A stretch of DNA of 64,000 bases, taken from NCBI GenBank assembly GCA_000499405.2, contig HG738137.1, positions 3,658,001 through 3,722,000 on the forward strand. Reading direction: 5' to 3'. The notes under the pieces were generated by a model, which was not told the origin of the DNA, ran no database searches, and worked only from the letters and a program-made list of their open reading frames with translations. The position numbers and the translations under genes were made by a program. Source of the stretch: Onchocerca volvulus. Its lineage: Eukaryota > Nematoda > Chromadorea > Rhabditida > Onchocercidae. This document shows positions 1 through 17,400 of this stretch, in pieces. Positions within the stretch are counted from its first letter, which is position 1, and each line of letters begins with the position of its first letter.

Positions 1-216
1 TCGCAATTCACGAAGAACGACCGGAACAGCATCTTTTTTCCAACGATGTATATATTTCGCTCTTTCGATGTTTTAATGTTCATACCGTATAATCTCGCCG
101 ATATTTTATGTAATTGATCAAACTTAATGATCGTTTCAGTTAGCGCAATTATAAGTGACACTTTATGGCAAAAAAGATTTCCACTTGAAGGTAGAGATAA
201 ATTCGCTTCATAATTC
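1..216 (-). other. possible partial exon at left edge
   Basis: On the minus strand one frame is open from the window edge up to a TGA at 228-230. A splice-acceptor-like TATTATAG ends at position 217, so an exon could run from 216 out of the window. The frame encodes about 72 residues with a mixed, not purely AT-driven composition (for example SARLYGMNIKTSKERNIYIV). Two plus-strand frames are also open over the first 90-120 bases, so neither strand nor reality is settled. I do not recognise the peptide. Confidence 0.15.
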
Positions 217-1358
217 CTATAATAATGTCAATTCTTTCGTGTCAGAATTTATAATTCGGTAGACATACCTCATTGCATGTTGTTTCTGGTTGTTTCTTAC
301 GTACAATTATCGATCAGTTCTAACATTCAGATTTTATAAAATTGAGAGAAAATGAAAGATAGCTTTGAATTGTCATAAAATAGCATTCTCTTGTCGAATG
401 AAGAAAGGTTACAACTAATAATGAATCAAATGATTATTTCGCTACTATCACTTTAAAATGAAGAATAATCCACTAGTGGCTTTTTTTTTTTTTTCTGAGA
501 TGAAATAAAATATTTTATTTCAAAAAACTCCGTCTTTAAATTTCGTCCATTACCAAAAACTTTAAATAATATCCGTGGTTTTAAAACAAAGCAATTAATA
601 AAAACAAAAAACAATTGGTCTTTTTTTCTTTTTCTAGTCAGCAAAATTTTAATCCTCAAATGACTGGATAATACAAGATCAGAAGTTCTGCACTGATATT
701 GTTATGAAATGATAGTAAGAAACATCACCGAAACACCTGAGATGAAATTAACATATGAATAATGGATTACCAGTCTATGTATGGGACGGAGGGACTTTTT
801 CTAGAGGGAGGTTCAGCTCCATCAAGTATGTCCCAGGTAGTATTCAAGAAAACTACAAGACCTGATGCAGGTCGGATGGCTCTATTGCATTATACAACCA
901 CTCTTCTACTATCATATCCTTTAGATAATATCTGTGTAGAAACAATAGCACTGATGACTGCAAGATCAAAGCAATGAAATGACCTATCGACAGAAGTTAA
1001 ACCTTCCACAGGTGACAGTCACCTATCCCCTCCCCACTTCCGCACTAACAGAATCAAATAAAATAACCAGCCGTGCTGTTGAACGTTGTTCGTGTCTTAG
1101 AATGGATGGTGCTGCTGGCATTGCGCCAGCGAGAGATCAAACATTGAAATTGGACTTTCGGCTATCTGGATAAATCCATTTGTGTTTTTCGACTCGCCGG
1201 GTAAATCCATCCTATTCACTTTCAACTCTTTGAATAAATCCATCCTACAGATGCCGAAAGCAAATTGTTTGGAGATGATTGGTAGTTGCATTGCGTTGGT
1301 TATTGTTTGTTGTGGTCATTTGCTATGAAATTTAAGAATATGATATTTTTGCAGGAAA
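217..1358. promoter_or_regulatory. upstream region of the AMPK alpha gene
   Basis: No gene is recognised here. The part from about 760 to 1320 is clearly GC-richer than its surroundings and is open in short overlapping frames (762-977 and 979-1173 plus, 1097-1291 minus) that resemble no family I know. It holds a perfect 15-bp palindrome, AGGTGACAGTCACCT, at 1010-1024, and three copies of a TAAATCCAT motif at 1171, 1202 and 1235. A donor-like CAG/GTGACA lies at about 1010. Joining it to the acceptor at 1354 would put any upstream frame out of phase with the kinase, so at most this is an untranslated exon. A promoter or enhancer role is inferred from position only. Confidence 0.3.
1171..1248. 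repeat. three-copy TAAATCCAT direct repeat
   Basis: The motif TAAATCCAT begins at 1171, 1202 and 1235, spaced 31 and 33 bases. The second and third copies extend to TAAATCCATCCTA. It lies 110-190 bp upstream of the AMPK start codon. Confidence 0.6.
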
Positions 1359-5539
<4,181 letters not shown>

Positions 5540-5620
5540 AATATTTCGCTACTTGAGAGATCTAGTTTACTAAACTTAATAAGGAAATTTTAAATATTGA
5601 ATACTTTCATTAATGGTGCG

Positions 5621-5622
<2 letters not shown>

Positions 5623-5656
<34 letters not shown>
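5623..5656. repeat. (AT)n microsatellite
   Basis: An uninterrupted AT dinucleotide run of about 34 bp begins roughly 85 bp after the AMPK stop codon, within the likely 3' untranslated region. Confidence 0.95.
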
Positions 5657-5657
<1 letters not shown>

Positions 5658-6232
5658 TTCTTCTTCAGATTTGTATATCTTTCGAAACAATATGTAATTT
5701 TATTCCTGACTTTTATGTTAGGAAATTAACAATCGATTAATTAAGTTTGTTTATAGATTTCTGTTATCTAATTGCATGCTAAAAGTACCAGTTAAGAGCT
5801 TAATGGGATTCTCAGTATTTATAATTATTTTAAAGGACTAATAGATTGATCGAGATCTTAGGATACCAGCGATCGCTTTCTGATGGATTAGAATTTCTTG
5901 TTCCAGTTAAAAGCATAACATATATAAGGATTGATTTGGAAAGCTTTAAGATAGTTTTTTCACTCTTTCTGGTCAAAGTTATATCTAGGCCTATGACATT
6001 TAATAGATGAATGATGATGTAACGTGAAGGAGATTTTGTATTCTTTTCTTTTCGTAATGAGAAAGGATTTTAAGTACGCTGCAAATTGTACATTCATAAA
6101 AATTTATTATTGTTTATTCAACATTGTTTTCTAAATTGTCAGCACTGTTGTTGTACAGATATTATTTCAGCTTCATGATTATGCATATGAACATTTTAAT
6201 CTTTTTATTGTTCATCAACTATATATTTTTTA

Positions 6233-6238
6233 AATAAA
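6233..6238 (+). terminator. candidate poly(A) signal for the AMPK alpha gene
   Basis: First AATAAA hexamer that I found downstream of the AMPK stop, about 695 nt away. Nematodes often use variant hexamers, so an earlier cleavage site is possible. Confidence 0.35.
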
Positions 6239-9200
6239 TGTTCCGTTATGTTAGATTTTTTGCAAAATTTTTATAAAAAATTTCAGTACATCTAGATCTT
6301 CATTGCTAGCTCAAAATGGAAATTTTTGAACAAAAATGACGATAACTGTCGAATGTTCAGTGATTTTGAATTTTTTTTTAATAACAAAGTCGATATTTGA
6401 ATAACCAGACTTCTGATTTAATAATTTTTCAAGAAATTTTTGAAATTTTATAGCTCTGTACTCTATTTAGATCGGGGTATCAGAAGTAATACCATTTAGT
6501 TCGCATTGTGTTCAATTATTTTTTTTTTCTTTTTTTTTGTGAAATAACGGATATCCATTTCTCCTATTATGGAGCGCTGAAGTGATGAGATCATGAAAAG
6601 TCAGTGAAACATTGTTGGCGCAGCGTTTTTCGAATTGAGAATCCTTAAAATGTTTATAACAATGTATTGATTATATTCATTTGTTTCTGTACTTATTTAT
6701 ATTTACTGCTTTATTCTTTATTCATTCGAAACATGAGCAAAGGAGAATGAATGCAAAGACAGAAATTTCCAAAAATCTTTTGTCTTTTTATAAGATCTTG
6801 ATATTATTTATTAGTTCACAATATATATGATAGCAAAGATAATGAATGTCTAATCGAGGCCGGTTGTTTATTGTCTGTCATTTTCGAATATAAATAGTTA
6901 TTTATAAAACATCGTTAAACTTGTCGTTTGGACGAATTTTCACCCAAATTTTCACAAGAGGAGATTGAAATAAAGATATGGCTATTGCATCATTGATGTG
7001 TCCATTCTGTACTTCAGCTCTTGTTAGCTCTTTTAAGAATTTTGTATTATTTTTAAACTGTCAACAGACCAAGTTTAAAAAATAAAAGAGAGATGACCCA
7101 TAGAGAAGTCTTTTGCGAAATAATATAGTTGTAAAATATAGAATTCATAGCATTATAAGTTATGTGAAGCGTGAAAAAAAAAAAAAAAAAAAGGAATGCT
7201 GCCTATATAAAATTCTGATTTCTGTAAAATTTGATTCTCTGAAAAGAAATCTTACTGAACCTAGCAGATGGAAAATAAGCTATATATCTATTCATAATCA
7301 TTAGTAATGACAGACACATTGATACAAAGGACATAATCAGAAATTCAAGAATTTGTAAATATACTAAACAAATGGGTCGTTTCCTTACCAAGTATTTAGT
7401 AATTGGATAAATCAATATAATGAACATTATCGGTAATAACATGAATCATTTTATAAAAAGAGATCTACATGAGAGATGGGGAACAAACTCAGAATTTGCA
7501 AAAAATAATACTGCATAGAATGAATTTAATATTTGTATTTCAGATACAATCAATTTTCTGTCTTATTTAAACAAATTCTTTAAGAAAAATAAAGCGCGAG
7601 ATGCTTTGAAATAAGGTAAAAAGTAGTTGAAAGAAGAATGTAATTGTCATGATTCAATCCGAGAAATAAAAGCCATGAATTCTCTGACGTAAGGGAAAAG
7701 TTTTTTTCTTTATAAGCATTTGCTTTGTAGCAGCTGTGATGGTAGTTGGAAGTGGAAATACCTTCTAAATTTTTATTTTCGAAATATTATTCATAAGATT
7801 TCAAAATCGGTATACTCGTATACTCAATCCGTATCAATATAGTCAGTAGACTCCGAATAATCATGTTGCTGATGAGATTTACTAAGTAGAAATATTTCAG
7901 TAGACTCGAATTATCTATTAATATCATTACACACACTAACTGAATATCAACTTGTTACAATATACTGGTATATCGTGGCACAACATGCTCAAATTGTTTA
8001 GTGAAAATAGTGGGACTGATGTAATTGTTGATGTTTTTGTTGAAATGATTTTGTGAAAAACAGTAATAGTTTGAAAACATCCTTATGAGATTAAGTCAAA
8101 AAAATTTTTTAAAATAGCTTTTGCCTTAGTTTCTACTTCTTTTTCATCTGAAAATATGCATGTTAAACTAATGACAAAATATGTATGTTAAAATAATGAC
8201 ATCGAGAATTTTTGATTTAATATTCCCATAATATTTTCTGCAGAAATTCTTTGCAGTTTTTGTTTTTTTTTCATTTAAATACTTCAAAACTAATACTGAG
8301 TCTATTCTAAGCATAGGATTGCTGCAAACTTCTGTAATATTTTTTATGATAATATTGTCAAAATATGATAACATAGTGCCATTCTTGCATGATTGAACTG
8401 AAGAAGTATTCATCACTAAGGCATAATTTTTTCGGATTAAAAGAATCAGAAAAGAAATATGCGAAGTTTAGAAACTCAAAAATCCATAATGAAACAAATA
8501 ATTATCTATTATTTTTCTTTTTGCATGGTCACTTTTGAACAATTGGATAAGTGAACAAAATCCCTTTCTACAGAAAGCAAATTTTTGATATGAAAAAAAT
8601 AGAAGAGCTGATAAGTAAAAAATGTAAGTAACTGCGGAAACAGAAATATTTTTATCAAAAAATTGAAGAATTGATATACATGATCATATCATATAAAGTC
8701 CGCATATCATTTTTTCAAAACGCAAAAATTGACAATACTTTCAGTTCATATAAAGCCAAATTGGTAATAATGATATAAAAATTTTTCTATTCCTCAGAGT
8801 GAGCTGGTAATGAACTCTAACAAAACTATAAAAAATTTCGAAAATTAAATGTTTCATAGTTTTTGGACTTAGTTATTCATATAAAGTTATTATTATTATA
8901 CTATAGGTTATTCATGACCTGCAAATTCATTGTTTTTGCTAAAACAGTTGAAATGACTGGTTTAATACTTATTGATAACACTGATATTTTGGCCATATTA
9001 TAGACCTATTAATCCCGAAAATCATCGTGAAATTTTCAAACATTACAAAGGATGAGAGGTAAATATTGCGCAGCAAATTGTATTGTGATCTTATCTTGAG
9101 TTAACTTGCCATACTCTTAATCCAATTAATTAATTGGAATTTCAGTTACTGGAATGCAAAAGCAACAGATAATTCCAAGGACAATTCTGTGTATCAAAGC

Positions 9201-11529
9201 AATTGTCTTCACTCTAGTTCAAAAATCTTTATTTTCTACTGTGGGAATTAAAAAGCATGTAACTGAAATGTCGTCAACTAGAAGTTGAAACGAGAAATAA
9301 TCCAGAGATCAGCACGAAGTAACGGATGCATGGACAGTAATTATTCGCAATATTGATGAGATACAGGCTGCGATGGTACCACACCTAGAAAGAGTTTCGA
9401 CTCTGGTTCAGAAATATTTTAGCAAATTATAAATAGCATCATTATGAATCATGAGCAGTTGATAATTTTATATAATTTCATTCAAGTGAACTGTACTTTA
9501 GTTGTACGCTCAAATAGAAAAAGAATGCAAAATCTTTCAACATTTGGACCGATATATAATATTTAATCAATTAATCAAGTTTAATGACTAAATTTTTTAG
9601 AGAATTCAAAACATTTTTAACGGTATCATATGAAATTATTTATCTTTTCTGAAGGTTTTATTACGTTTCGCAAATAAATAATGTTATGCCGTGTGACTGT
9701 TTGATTTAATAAAGAAAATCTTGAAATGTGCAATTGATGATTACAGTTAAGTTTTTTTTTTTCTTTTCAAGCTTAAATTTAGAGAAATGAATTCACAACG
9801 TAATATATTAAAATTGTCTTCCGGCTTTTTGCTTACTATACGCATAATATTACGGTCTTCTTTTAGCCTCATTCTCAGATTCTCCAAATTTAATATTCAT
9901 CTGTATTTATCGGCATCTGATGAAGAAATAATGTCGGATTCCAGAATCCTTGCGCTTATTTTGTCTTTTATCGATTACGCATACCTATATGAAGGAAAAT
10001 AAACCTGTATTTTTATTGAACTATATTGTCTGTTCTGATATTGAACTTCATGTGACATACAGATAGAGGAACACATGAAATTTGTTGATGTAAGATGGAT
10101 TTATCTCATTGCCTTCGATATTTAATTATTTGAAGAACAGTAAGAAAAGTAGTTCATTTATTTGTAAGAAAATTATCTTACTGGAAGTAATCTAAAACAT
10201 TTCAGAAGTCTTCCCATAAATTTTTCAATCAGAAACCAAAATTTCGCTGATCTTGAAGTTCGTCGGGATATATAAATTCGTGCTTGCTCTCATATAATAA
10301 TGCTTTACTTGGCGGATTCATGATTTCCTAGATAAACTGCTTCGTAACAGAATTTACCTTTCAGAAAGAAAAAAAAAAAAAAACGAAACAAAACAAATTT
10401 AGTAACAAAATATGAGGCATTTGCTGATTTCTCCTTGTCACAATTTGAATAGAGCAATTTAGTTTTTGTTTGCCGGAAGTTATCTGGTTGAATCGAACAA
10501 TTTTTTAATGATCCATAAAATTGTGAATTGATTTTTGATAACTTTGCTGATTAAAGCTAGCTATTTCTATTTTGCAATTCCAATAATAAAATTTCTAGAA
10601 AAATTCACTTTAACATTAGCATAATTGAATATAATCACTGTGCAGAATTTTTCCAAAATGTTCTAAATAAAAATCATTTTGAAGGCCTTGAAGTTCGCAA
10701 TATTCTTATCATTAGAATCTTTAGAGGGCCAGTTAGTTTAAAATGGATTGAAACTTAGCTAACAGATAAAATTTCGATTGAGAGGATTCTCTATTCATTA
10801 TACTATACTGAAGTGTGATGCAGTTGCAATAATCAAAATCACAGATTATTTCTTCACACAAAAGATATAAACATGGACACATGGGAGGATAGATGGAAAC
10901 AATCTATATGAATAAAAATCTGTATAAATAGAAATATAAATGTTCATTGTTATCGACCTTAAATCTCCGAAAGTTCTTCATCGATTGCTTTGAAAATTTG
11001 AAACAACGTTATATTTGAATAGGTGCTATTTTTATATAGATATATTTTTTTTTTTTTACCTTTTTTCTTCTTCGTCACACCTGTGACAGGTAAAAGCAGT
11101 TGAACAGACTGAATCTTTTTACAACGTCTACTTTCTGCATTAGCCATGCTTTCTTGAGCGGATTGAATTTCATAATATATTTAATTAAATGTAATGATGA
11201 ATAATAAGTATTCGAATCCGAATGGCAGCTGTGGGTTTCTACGTATCTCCTACGTGCCAAAACTGCCCATTCAATTCATTTAAACTTAACTTGGCAGTGC
11301 ATGAAGGAAGTACATCTGTCATGAAAAGATTCTTATTGATGTAGAAAGCAAAGTTGCATTTCAATATACTTTAATATTACAATTTAACTTCTGCTCAATA
11401 ATTATTATAAATGTTTGCACTAGGTTTTAACAATCGTAGGAATCATTTTGGATTAATCATTTCATAGCTTCTGTTTTTCCTCTTAGTATTTTCAATAAAT
11501 TTTGGTCAATTAATACTAATTTAATAAAC

Positions 11530-11580
11530 AGTAGTAATAATTTTTGGATGTCGGGAAAGGATCCCAAGATTATTACTACT
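11530..11580. repeat. imperfect hairpin (inverted repeat)
   Basis: AGTAGTAATAAT (11530-11541) pairs perfectly with ATTATTACTACT (11569-11580). The stem extends inward by TTTTGG against CCCAAG with one wobble and one mismatch, leaving a 15-nt loop. The flanks (about 11505-11529 and 11581-11605) show weaker complementarity. It could be a mobile-element remnant, a small-RNA precursor or chance. Confidence 0.45.
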
Positions 11581-14353
11581 TTTTATAAGACTAATTAATA
11601 ATTCTCAGGAGTAATTGTTGTTGTTTTTTTCTTTTTTTTTTTTTTTTTGGTTTCTTAGCTTATTTATCACAATATGTATATTTCAAATGGTTATAAGGAC
11701 ATTTAATAAATTCATCTCAAAGCTGATACACTTGAATAATTTAATTATACTTTAGACTCATTACCAAGTTCGTTTAACGGGTGATTCGAAACTTTGGTGT
11801 CTTCAAAATCTTTTGCGTCATTTTTTATTTTTGTGCTGTGAAACAGAAAACGATTCTACCTAGTTTAAAAACTAGCAAAAGATAGCGCATTTCTATTAAT
11901 TGCTAAGTTTTTTCTTGGAGTTTTCGCCATTTATTTGATTTATATTTTAGAAGCAATGATTATCCAAATGCAAAGAGTCAGATTATCTTGAAAGATTCAA
12001 TGTGAATTTGAAATTTATTAAGATGTTAACATTCGGATTTATAGAATAATGAACTTCACAAAAGTAATAATAAAGAATTACTTACGATGCAGTATTACGT
12101 TTTACTCTAAATAGAATAATAATTAAATTGTTTCTAATGTTTCCTGCTTTTTAGTTTTTTAATTAATCTAACGCAGTTTAATAATCATTGAATACTGCAC
12201 AAAATTGGTTGTTCATTGCCTTACTACTTCATTTTTCTCAAAAATTTTCGCCATATGGATTTAATAATGTACTTGGGCAATAAAAATGGGTAAAGGGCTG
12301 TGCCGGGAAAATGTAAAACACTCAATAAAATGAAAATAAGCAGAAGCTTCGATCTAGAAAGAAATTTCCCCTTAATACAAATTATAAAATTCATCTCACT
12401 TCTAAAATTTGAGTTGAAAATATAGTAATAGTAATGGTAATGCTAGGCAATGGTTATTAGCTTTTTATATAATTTAAACTTTCTTCAGTGAATATTGTAA
12501 CATTCGATGAAGTCTTCATTTGGTTACAGTCTTCAGATTTCTTTAGTTATATTTGCCATTTTATTGCCGTTTTTCAATTACTTTTATTGTTAAATCATAT
12601 CCGTCCTCCATATTTCGTTTGAATATAAAAAGCGCAGTATAACTAAAAAATTTGAGTTATGTTAACAATCCTTGATTATCCAGATAAAACAAATTGTTCC
12701 ATTTTATTTTTTCACTAATCTAATATTCAATTATATATATAAAGTAATTTCTTCACCTCTACAAGTTTGCAAATGAAAACATTTTAGCTACTTGCTCTCT
12801 GTTCTATAAATTCTAAATTCTCCTCCAAATATTCCATGTTTATTTGCATAATGTAAAAAAATTTTTTCACTTCGCATAATAGCTTTGTTTATATAAATAA
12901 TTATAGTAAAATGAAATAAGTAAATTAGAAGTGTAACCAGAATTAATTCAATTTACAAAAGGATTAAAATTCAAAAACCCGAACATAATCATTTACAAAA
13001 CATACGATAGATAAAAAGAATACGCGTATGTGGAAAAATCAAAAAAACCAGCGTGTAAAATAACACCTCAACCAAACTGCACATGTATAAAATTCAAATA
13101 TATTTTGTAATTTAAAATGATTAAACTGGAACACGAAGTATTCGTTAGGTAATCGGAGAAATTTAAAAGCAAATAGAAAATATTTTTAAAAAAAAAGCAA
13201 TTATTTGATCTTTCATTTTGTCATTTCAAAAAAAAAAAAAAAAAAAAAAGAAAAAAAATGCAGCTATCGACTTTCAATTTTTCATCCGATTTCGTCCATC
13301 CGGACAAAACGAATTTAACCATAGTTAGGAAAAGAATTCGAATTCAAGAATAACAACAACTAATAGTAAGAGAAACAAATTCCAGTATAAAATATCAACG
13401 ATAAATATCAAATCACATAACCCTGTCTAACATCAATAAATTTTGAGTGCTGAAGTATTAAATTCCGAAGAAATGAATACATCAAATTGTGTATAGCACT
13501 TATATGAAATTAATTATTGAAGAGGAAGTATGTATAAATTGTGAAGATGTTCCATTCATCTTCTTGAGAAATTGTAAGTTTATAGTGAAGGATCAAATGA
13601 ATCTCAATTTTTATTTAGTTTAAGGAATGAAGAACATACGATTTTCAAGAGTATAGTCTAGAAATATGAAATAGAAAGTAATTAAAGTATGGGAACTTTC
13701 CACTTCATACATTTGGGATTTAGTATTAAAATTTAGTCAACTATTAATGATTAAATCTTTGTTACAAAAGAATGTTGAAAGTTAATTAGATGAGATATGA
13801 ATCTGAAGTAAAAAAAAATTAAATTCTGTCATAAGTTGCAAAAAAAGATGGCCTTTGTGGATTGATTGCTAAGTATTGCTATGAAATAAATAATTAAACG
13901 AAGAAGATTGATAAAACACTTCATCGTGAAAATTAATGAGAATTCAAACTAAAAATTCGGGAACGGTTTGAACCAAAAAACATACGCGGATTTGCATACA
14001 ATCACCGGCGCATCAACGAATCCATCATTATTCCTAATAATATCATTGATTATGTAAGGGCTAAGAAAACATTCTTATATATAGATTTGGTGATACAAGG
14101 AAAAATTAATCCAAAAGATTGCGAAGTATCGAAATAAATGAATTTCCAACGAAAATTTTTGAAATTTGATCTTTTCCCTCAATGAACTGTTGGAATCTCG
14201 CATGATCTGTATATTCAGATCCGGATCGATCGAACATAATTTCCTAACTGTGTTGCAGATAGTAAAGAAAGATAGGATTAAATGATATGCTCAAGAATTG
14301 ATGTAGGATCATTCAAGAAGAAAATTCAGACTATAAAGCCAGAAAGGGATTAA

Positions 14354-14359
14354 TTTATT
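14354..14359 (-). terminator. poly(A) signal of the homeobox gene
   Basis: The minus strand reads AATAAA 68 nt beyond the homeobox stop codon, a normal spacing for a 3' end signal. Confidence 0.6.
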
Positions 14360-14426
14360 TGAGACGATGGATATCACCTCAAATCATTCGAAAAATGAAA
14401 AAGCTTACTCAGTTTACACCTAATTA

Positions 14427-17400
14427 TCATTCAGCAGTTTGTTCAACTTTTATAACCGAACTGTGGATTTGATTATTGTATGGATTTACTAATGCCAATA
14501 CCGAATTATTCACCAGATCTAGCTGGCACTGTATTTCTGCTAAGCATTGACCCGCTGAAGATGACGATTCATCTGACGGTTGTTGTGGTTGCTGCGTTGC
14601 TCGATCTACCGAATTACGACCGGTATCGTCTATGTTGGTACAGTTAGTTGATGCAATTGGTAATGCTGCCGATATGGGTGATTCTGGATCTTGTTTTCGA
14701 CAAAAATTATTTGGATTCGTCAACGTCTGTACAAGCGTTGTTTGTGATGAGAAAAGACTTGTTTCGACTTCAATTGGATTGTTTCCTGGTCGGACAGCTG
14801 GAACGGATATGGGAACAGAAGTTGCTACCGAAGCAACGATTTGCTCATCCAGGCCCATCCGATCTGTTTCCATTGGTGTATTCGATACACTAGCTGTTGG
14901 TGATGGTGATGAAACAGCATCAGGTGAGCTCTAAAAATATACTTTTCTCAAGAAAAAAACATTTTATTAGCTCCAATTTGACTTCTTGACACGCAGACAA
15001 CATCATCATGGAATAAATTAGATCAGTTTTAAGAAAATTTATTTTCCGGAGTGGATTTCTGTTTAGCTAAAGCATCTAGATAAATAATAAATAGATGAAT
15101 CGTACGCAACTGATCACAAATGAAACCTTAAAAAGACAAGCTTGACTTTATATGAATAAAATTTGCACTGTTATGGATTTCCTTCCAAAGTCTATTAAAA
15201 AACTATCAAAGACTTCACTTTTTTTTTCTCCACAAAAAGATATCAGTCAAGCCTCAACAGCCAAGACTCGAGAAGAAGATTCATTGCATAATTTAGAAAA
15301 ATATAAGATTAACTTACAACTTGCGAGAGATTTACATTGTTAGCCTCATTATATTCATCATTGGAACGTCGACGCAACTCTTTTCGCTTATTGGCAAACC
15401 AATTTGCAACAACTTGTGGTGATACTACTTCTTTTGGCATCAATCCAACCCCTATAGATTTTAAGCACTAATTTGAAAATTTTAAATAATTTATCCAAAA
15501 AATAATTTGCCAAGTATGACAAAATATAAAATGATAGAGCTTCATAAACTTAGCATACCTTTCTTATCTATCTGTAGTGCTTGATTACAAGCAGTAGCAA
15601 TCTCAATTCGACGATTTAAATCCGGAAATGGTGTTTGAGCAAAGAAACTCTCTAAAATTCGAATTAAAATCGGGCGAAAAACATATCGTTCACGACGTTG
15701 TGGAATCAATTCACCATCACCATTTGTCTCCAAACGAGTGGATGGATCAGCAAGGAACGAAGCTGAAAAAAGTTTTTAAATTTATTTCCAGATTAGAAAA
15801 ACTAATGAATTTTGTATTAAATTCTTCACTTACAAAGTTTCTCTGGATGCCGTCTACAATTCAGATACCACGAATAAATATTTTTTCGACAACGTAACGA
15901 CAATTCACGATGATTACCATTGAGCAGTTTTGAAATGTATGGCTGCGAAACTCCTGAATTTTGGAAAATAATTATTGGTTTGATGATAATAATAGAAAAA
16001 ATTAAAAAAATGTCAGAAAAATAAGTCGAAATATGGGAATCAATCCTTGGATTAAATAACTAATTTAATGCAAGAAAGATAGGAGATAACTTCCATATAA
16101 ATTCTGAATCATATTTCAAAGTCTGATCAATTCCAGCAAAATTAAAATGATTGAAAATTTATGCAAAACTAACCCGTCATCATAGCAACTGTAGTTTGCC
16201 TAAGTGAAAACTGAGTGATAAACTTTTTCATATCCAATATACAGGCTTCTTCGCCTTGTTGCATGAATTCATCCAATTCGCTCGGATCATCCAACGTTGT
16301 GATTTCACGCATCGGTGTCCTTTGGGAACGGATCGGTCGGCAGCTAGATGGTGAAGAACCTTCGAAATTATACTGTCCAAGCAGGCAAGTTGGCGGTATC
16401 GGAGCTGATGCGGTAGCTACTGTAGATGTTGCCGGATCGTTTGCACCGGTAGATGTCGTGCCACCAGCGGTTGTTGAAAGAGGTAAAGAGTTCTGGACAG
16501 CGCATTGGTCTGGCGATGTGGTTGGCAGAGATGGCGAAGATGATGCATTTATAGTAACCGGTACTGGAGCCTAAAAAGGTTATAAGATCAAATACCAAAG
16601 AATATCGATCACCAAAGATTCATAGAAGAAGTTGAAAATAGAAAGGTCCGCATATTGCAATCAATAGAGTTATTGGCATCGAATTCCTTTGATTTCTTTA
16701 TCCGTAAATTTCTTTATCCGTGATGTCGATGATTACAATGAAATTAATTATTATTCGTATGTTAGAACAAGAAAAAGATGTCCTCTTTCAGGGACTTCTA
16801 TTCACTATTCTTTTCTTGATTATCATCAAATTTAAAAATTAAGAGAAAAAGAAGATAGGCGAAATAAAAATCGTCCTTCGACATAGTAAATCTCAAAGTA
16901 CAATTTCGACAAGGAATGTTTTTTGTGGTGCTGATATCAAGATTGATGATGTGAAGGCAAAAAAGTAATTAATTCGTATCAGTCGTTGGTATCATCGACC
17001 ACGATCAAGAAGGAAGACAGAAAATGTGAATAGAATGATGGAAAAGATAGAAGAAACATGAACAGTAAAAGACTATTATTTTTGTGATGAGTAAAGAAAG
17101 AATTACTGCTCAGAAAAAAAGTTTCGTTCTTTTCTTCGCAACGTATTTTCGATAGCGGAATTTCTTGATAGAAAACATAAATATGTAAGGAACCACTGAG
17201 AAACTACTGTCTCGATAATTACAAACTCAAATGTAACATCAACAGTTCAGAACAGAAAAAGAATCAACATCATCACCAACAATATTTCAGTTTACAAGAA
17301 AAAGACCCTATCATTTTTCATTAGAAGGGAAACTGATAAAAGTGGAAGTTTGGCAAATAAAATATTGAAACAAAAAAAGTGGTTTGAAAATATACACAAT

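Larger units (their letters stand above)
5540..14426. other. intergenic region, no gene recognised
   Basis: Roughly 8.9 kb between the AMPK alpha and homeobox genes, which point towards each other. It has many A/T homopolymers and short open frames of AT-driven composition (for example 9787-10002 plus and 8168-8416 minus), none with a recognisable domain or convincing splice pattern. The first part should contain the AMPK 3' untranslated region. An imperfect hairpin at 11530-11580 is listed separately. No tRNA or rRNA was seen. Confidence 0.6.

Noticed and set aside
762..977. 71-residue plus-strand frame upstream of aak-2 as an N-terminal exon
   Set aside because: It ends in a stop before any donor that keeps phase with the kinase, and its peptide resembles nothing known in AMPK N-termini.
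14632..14934. 100-residue plus-strand frame
   Set aside because: It is antisense to the last hmbx-1 exon, whose minus-strand product matches the HMBOX1 C-terminus.
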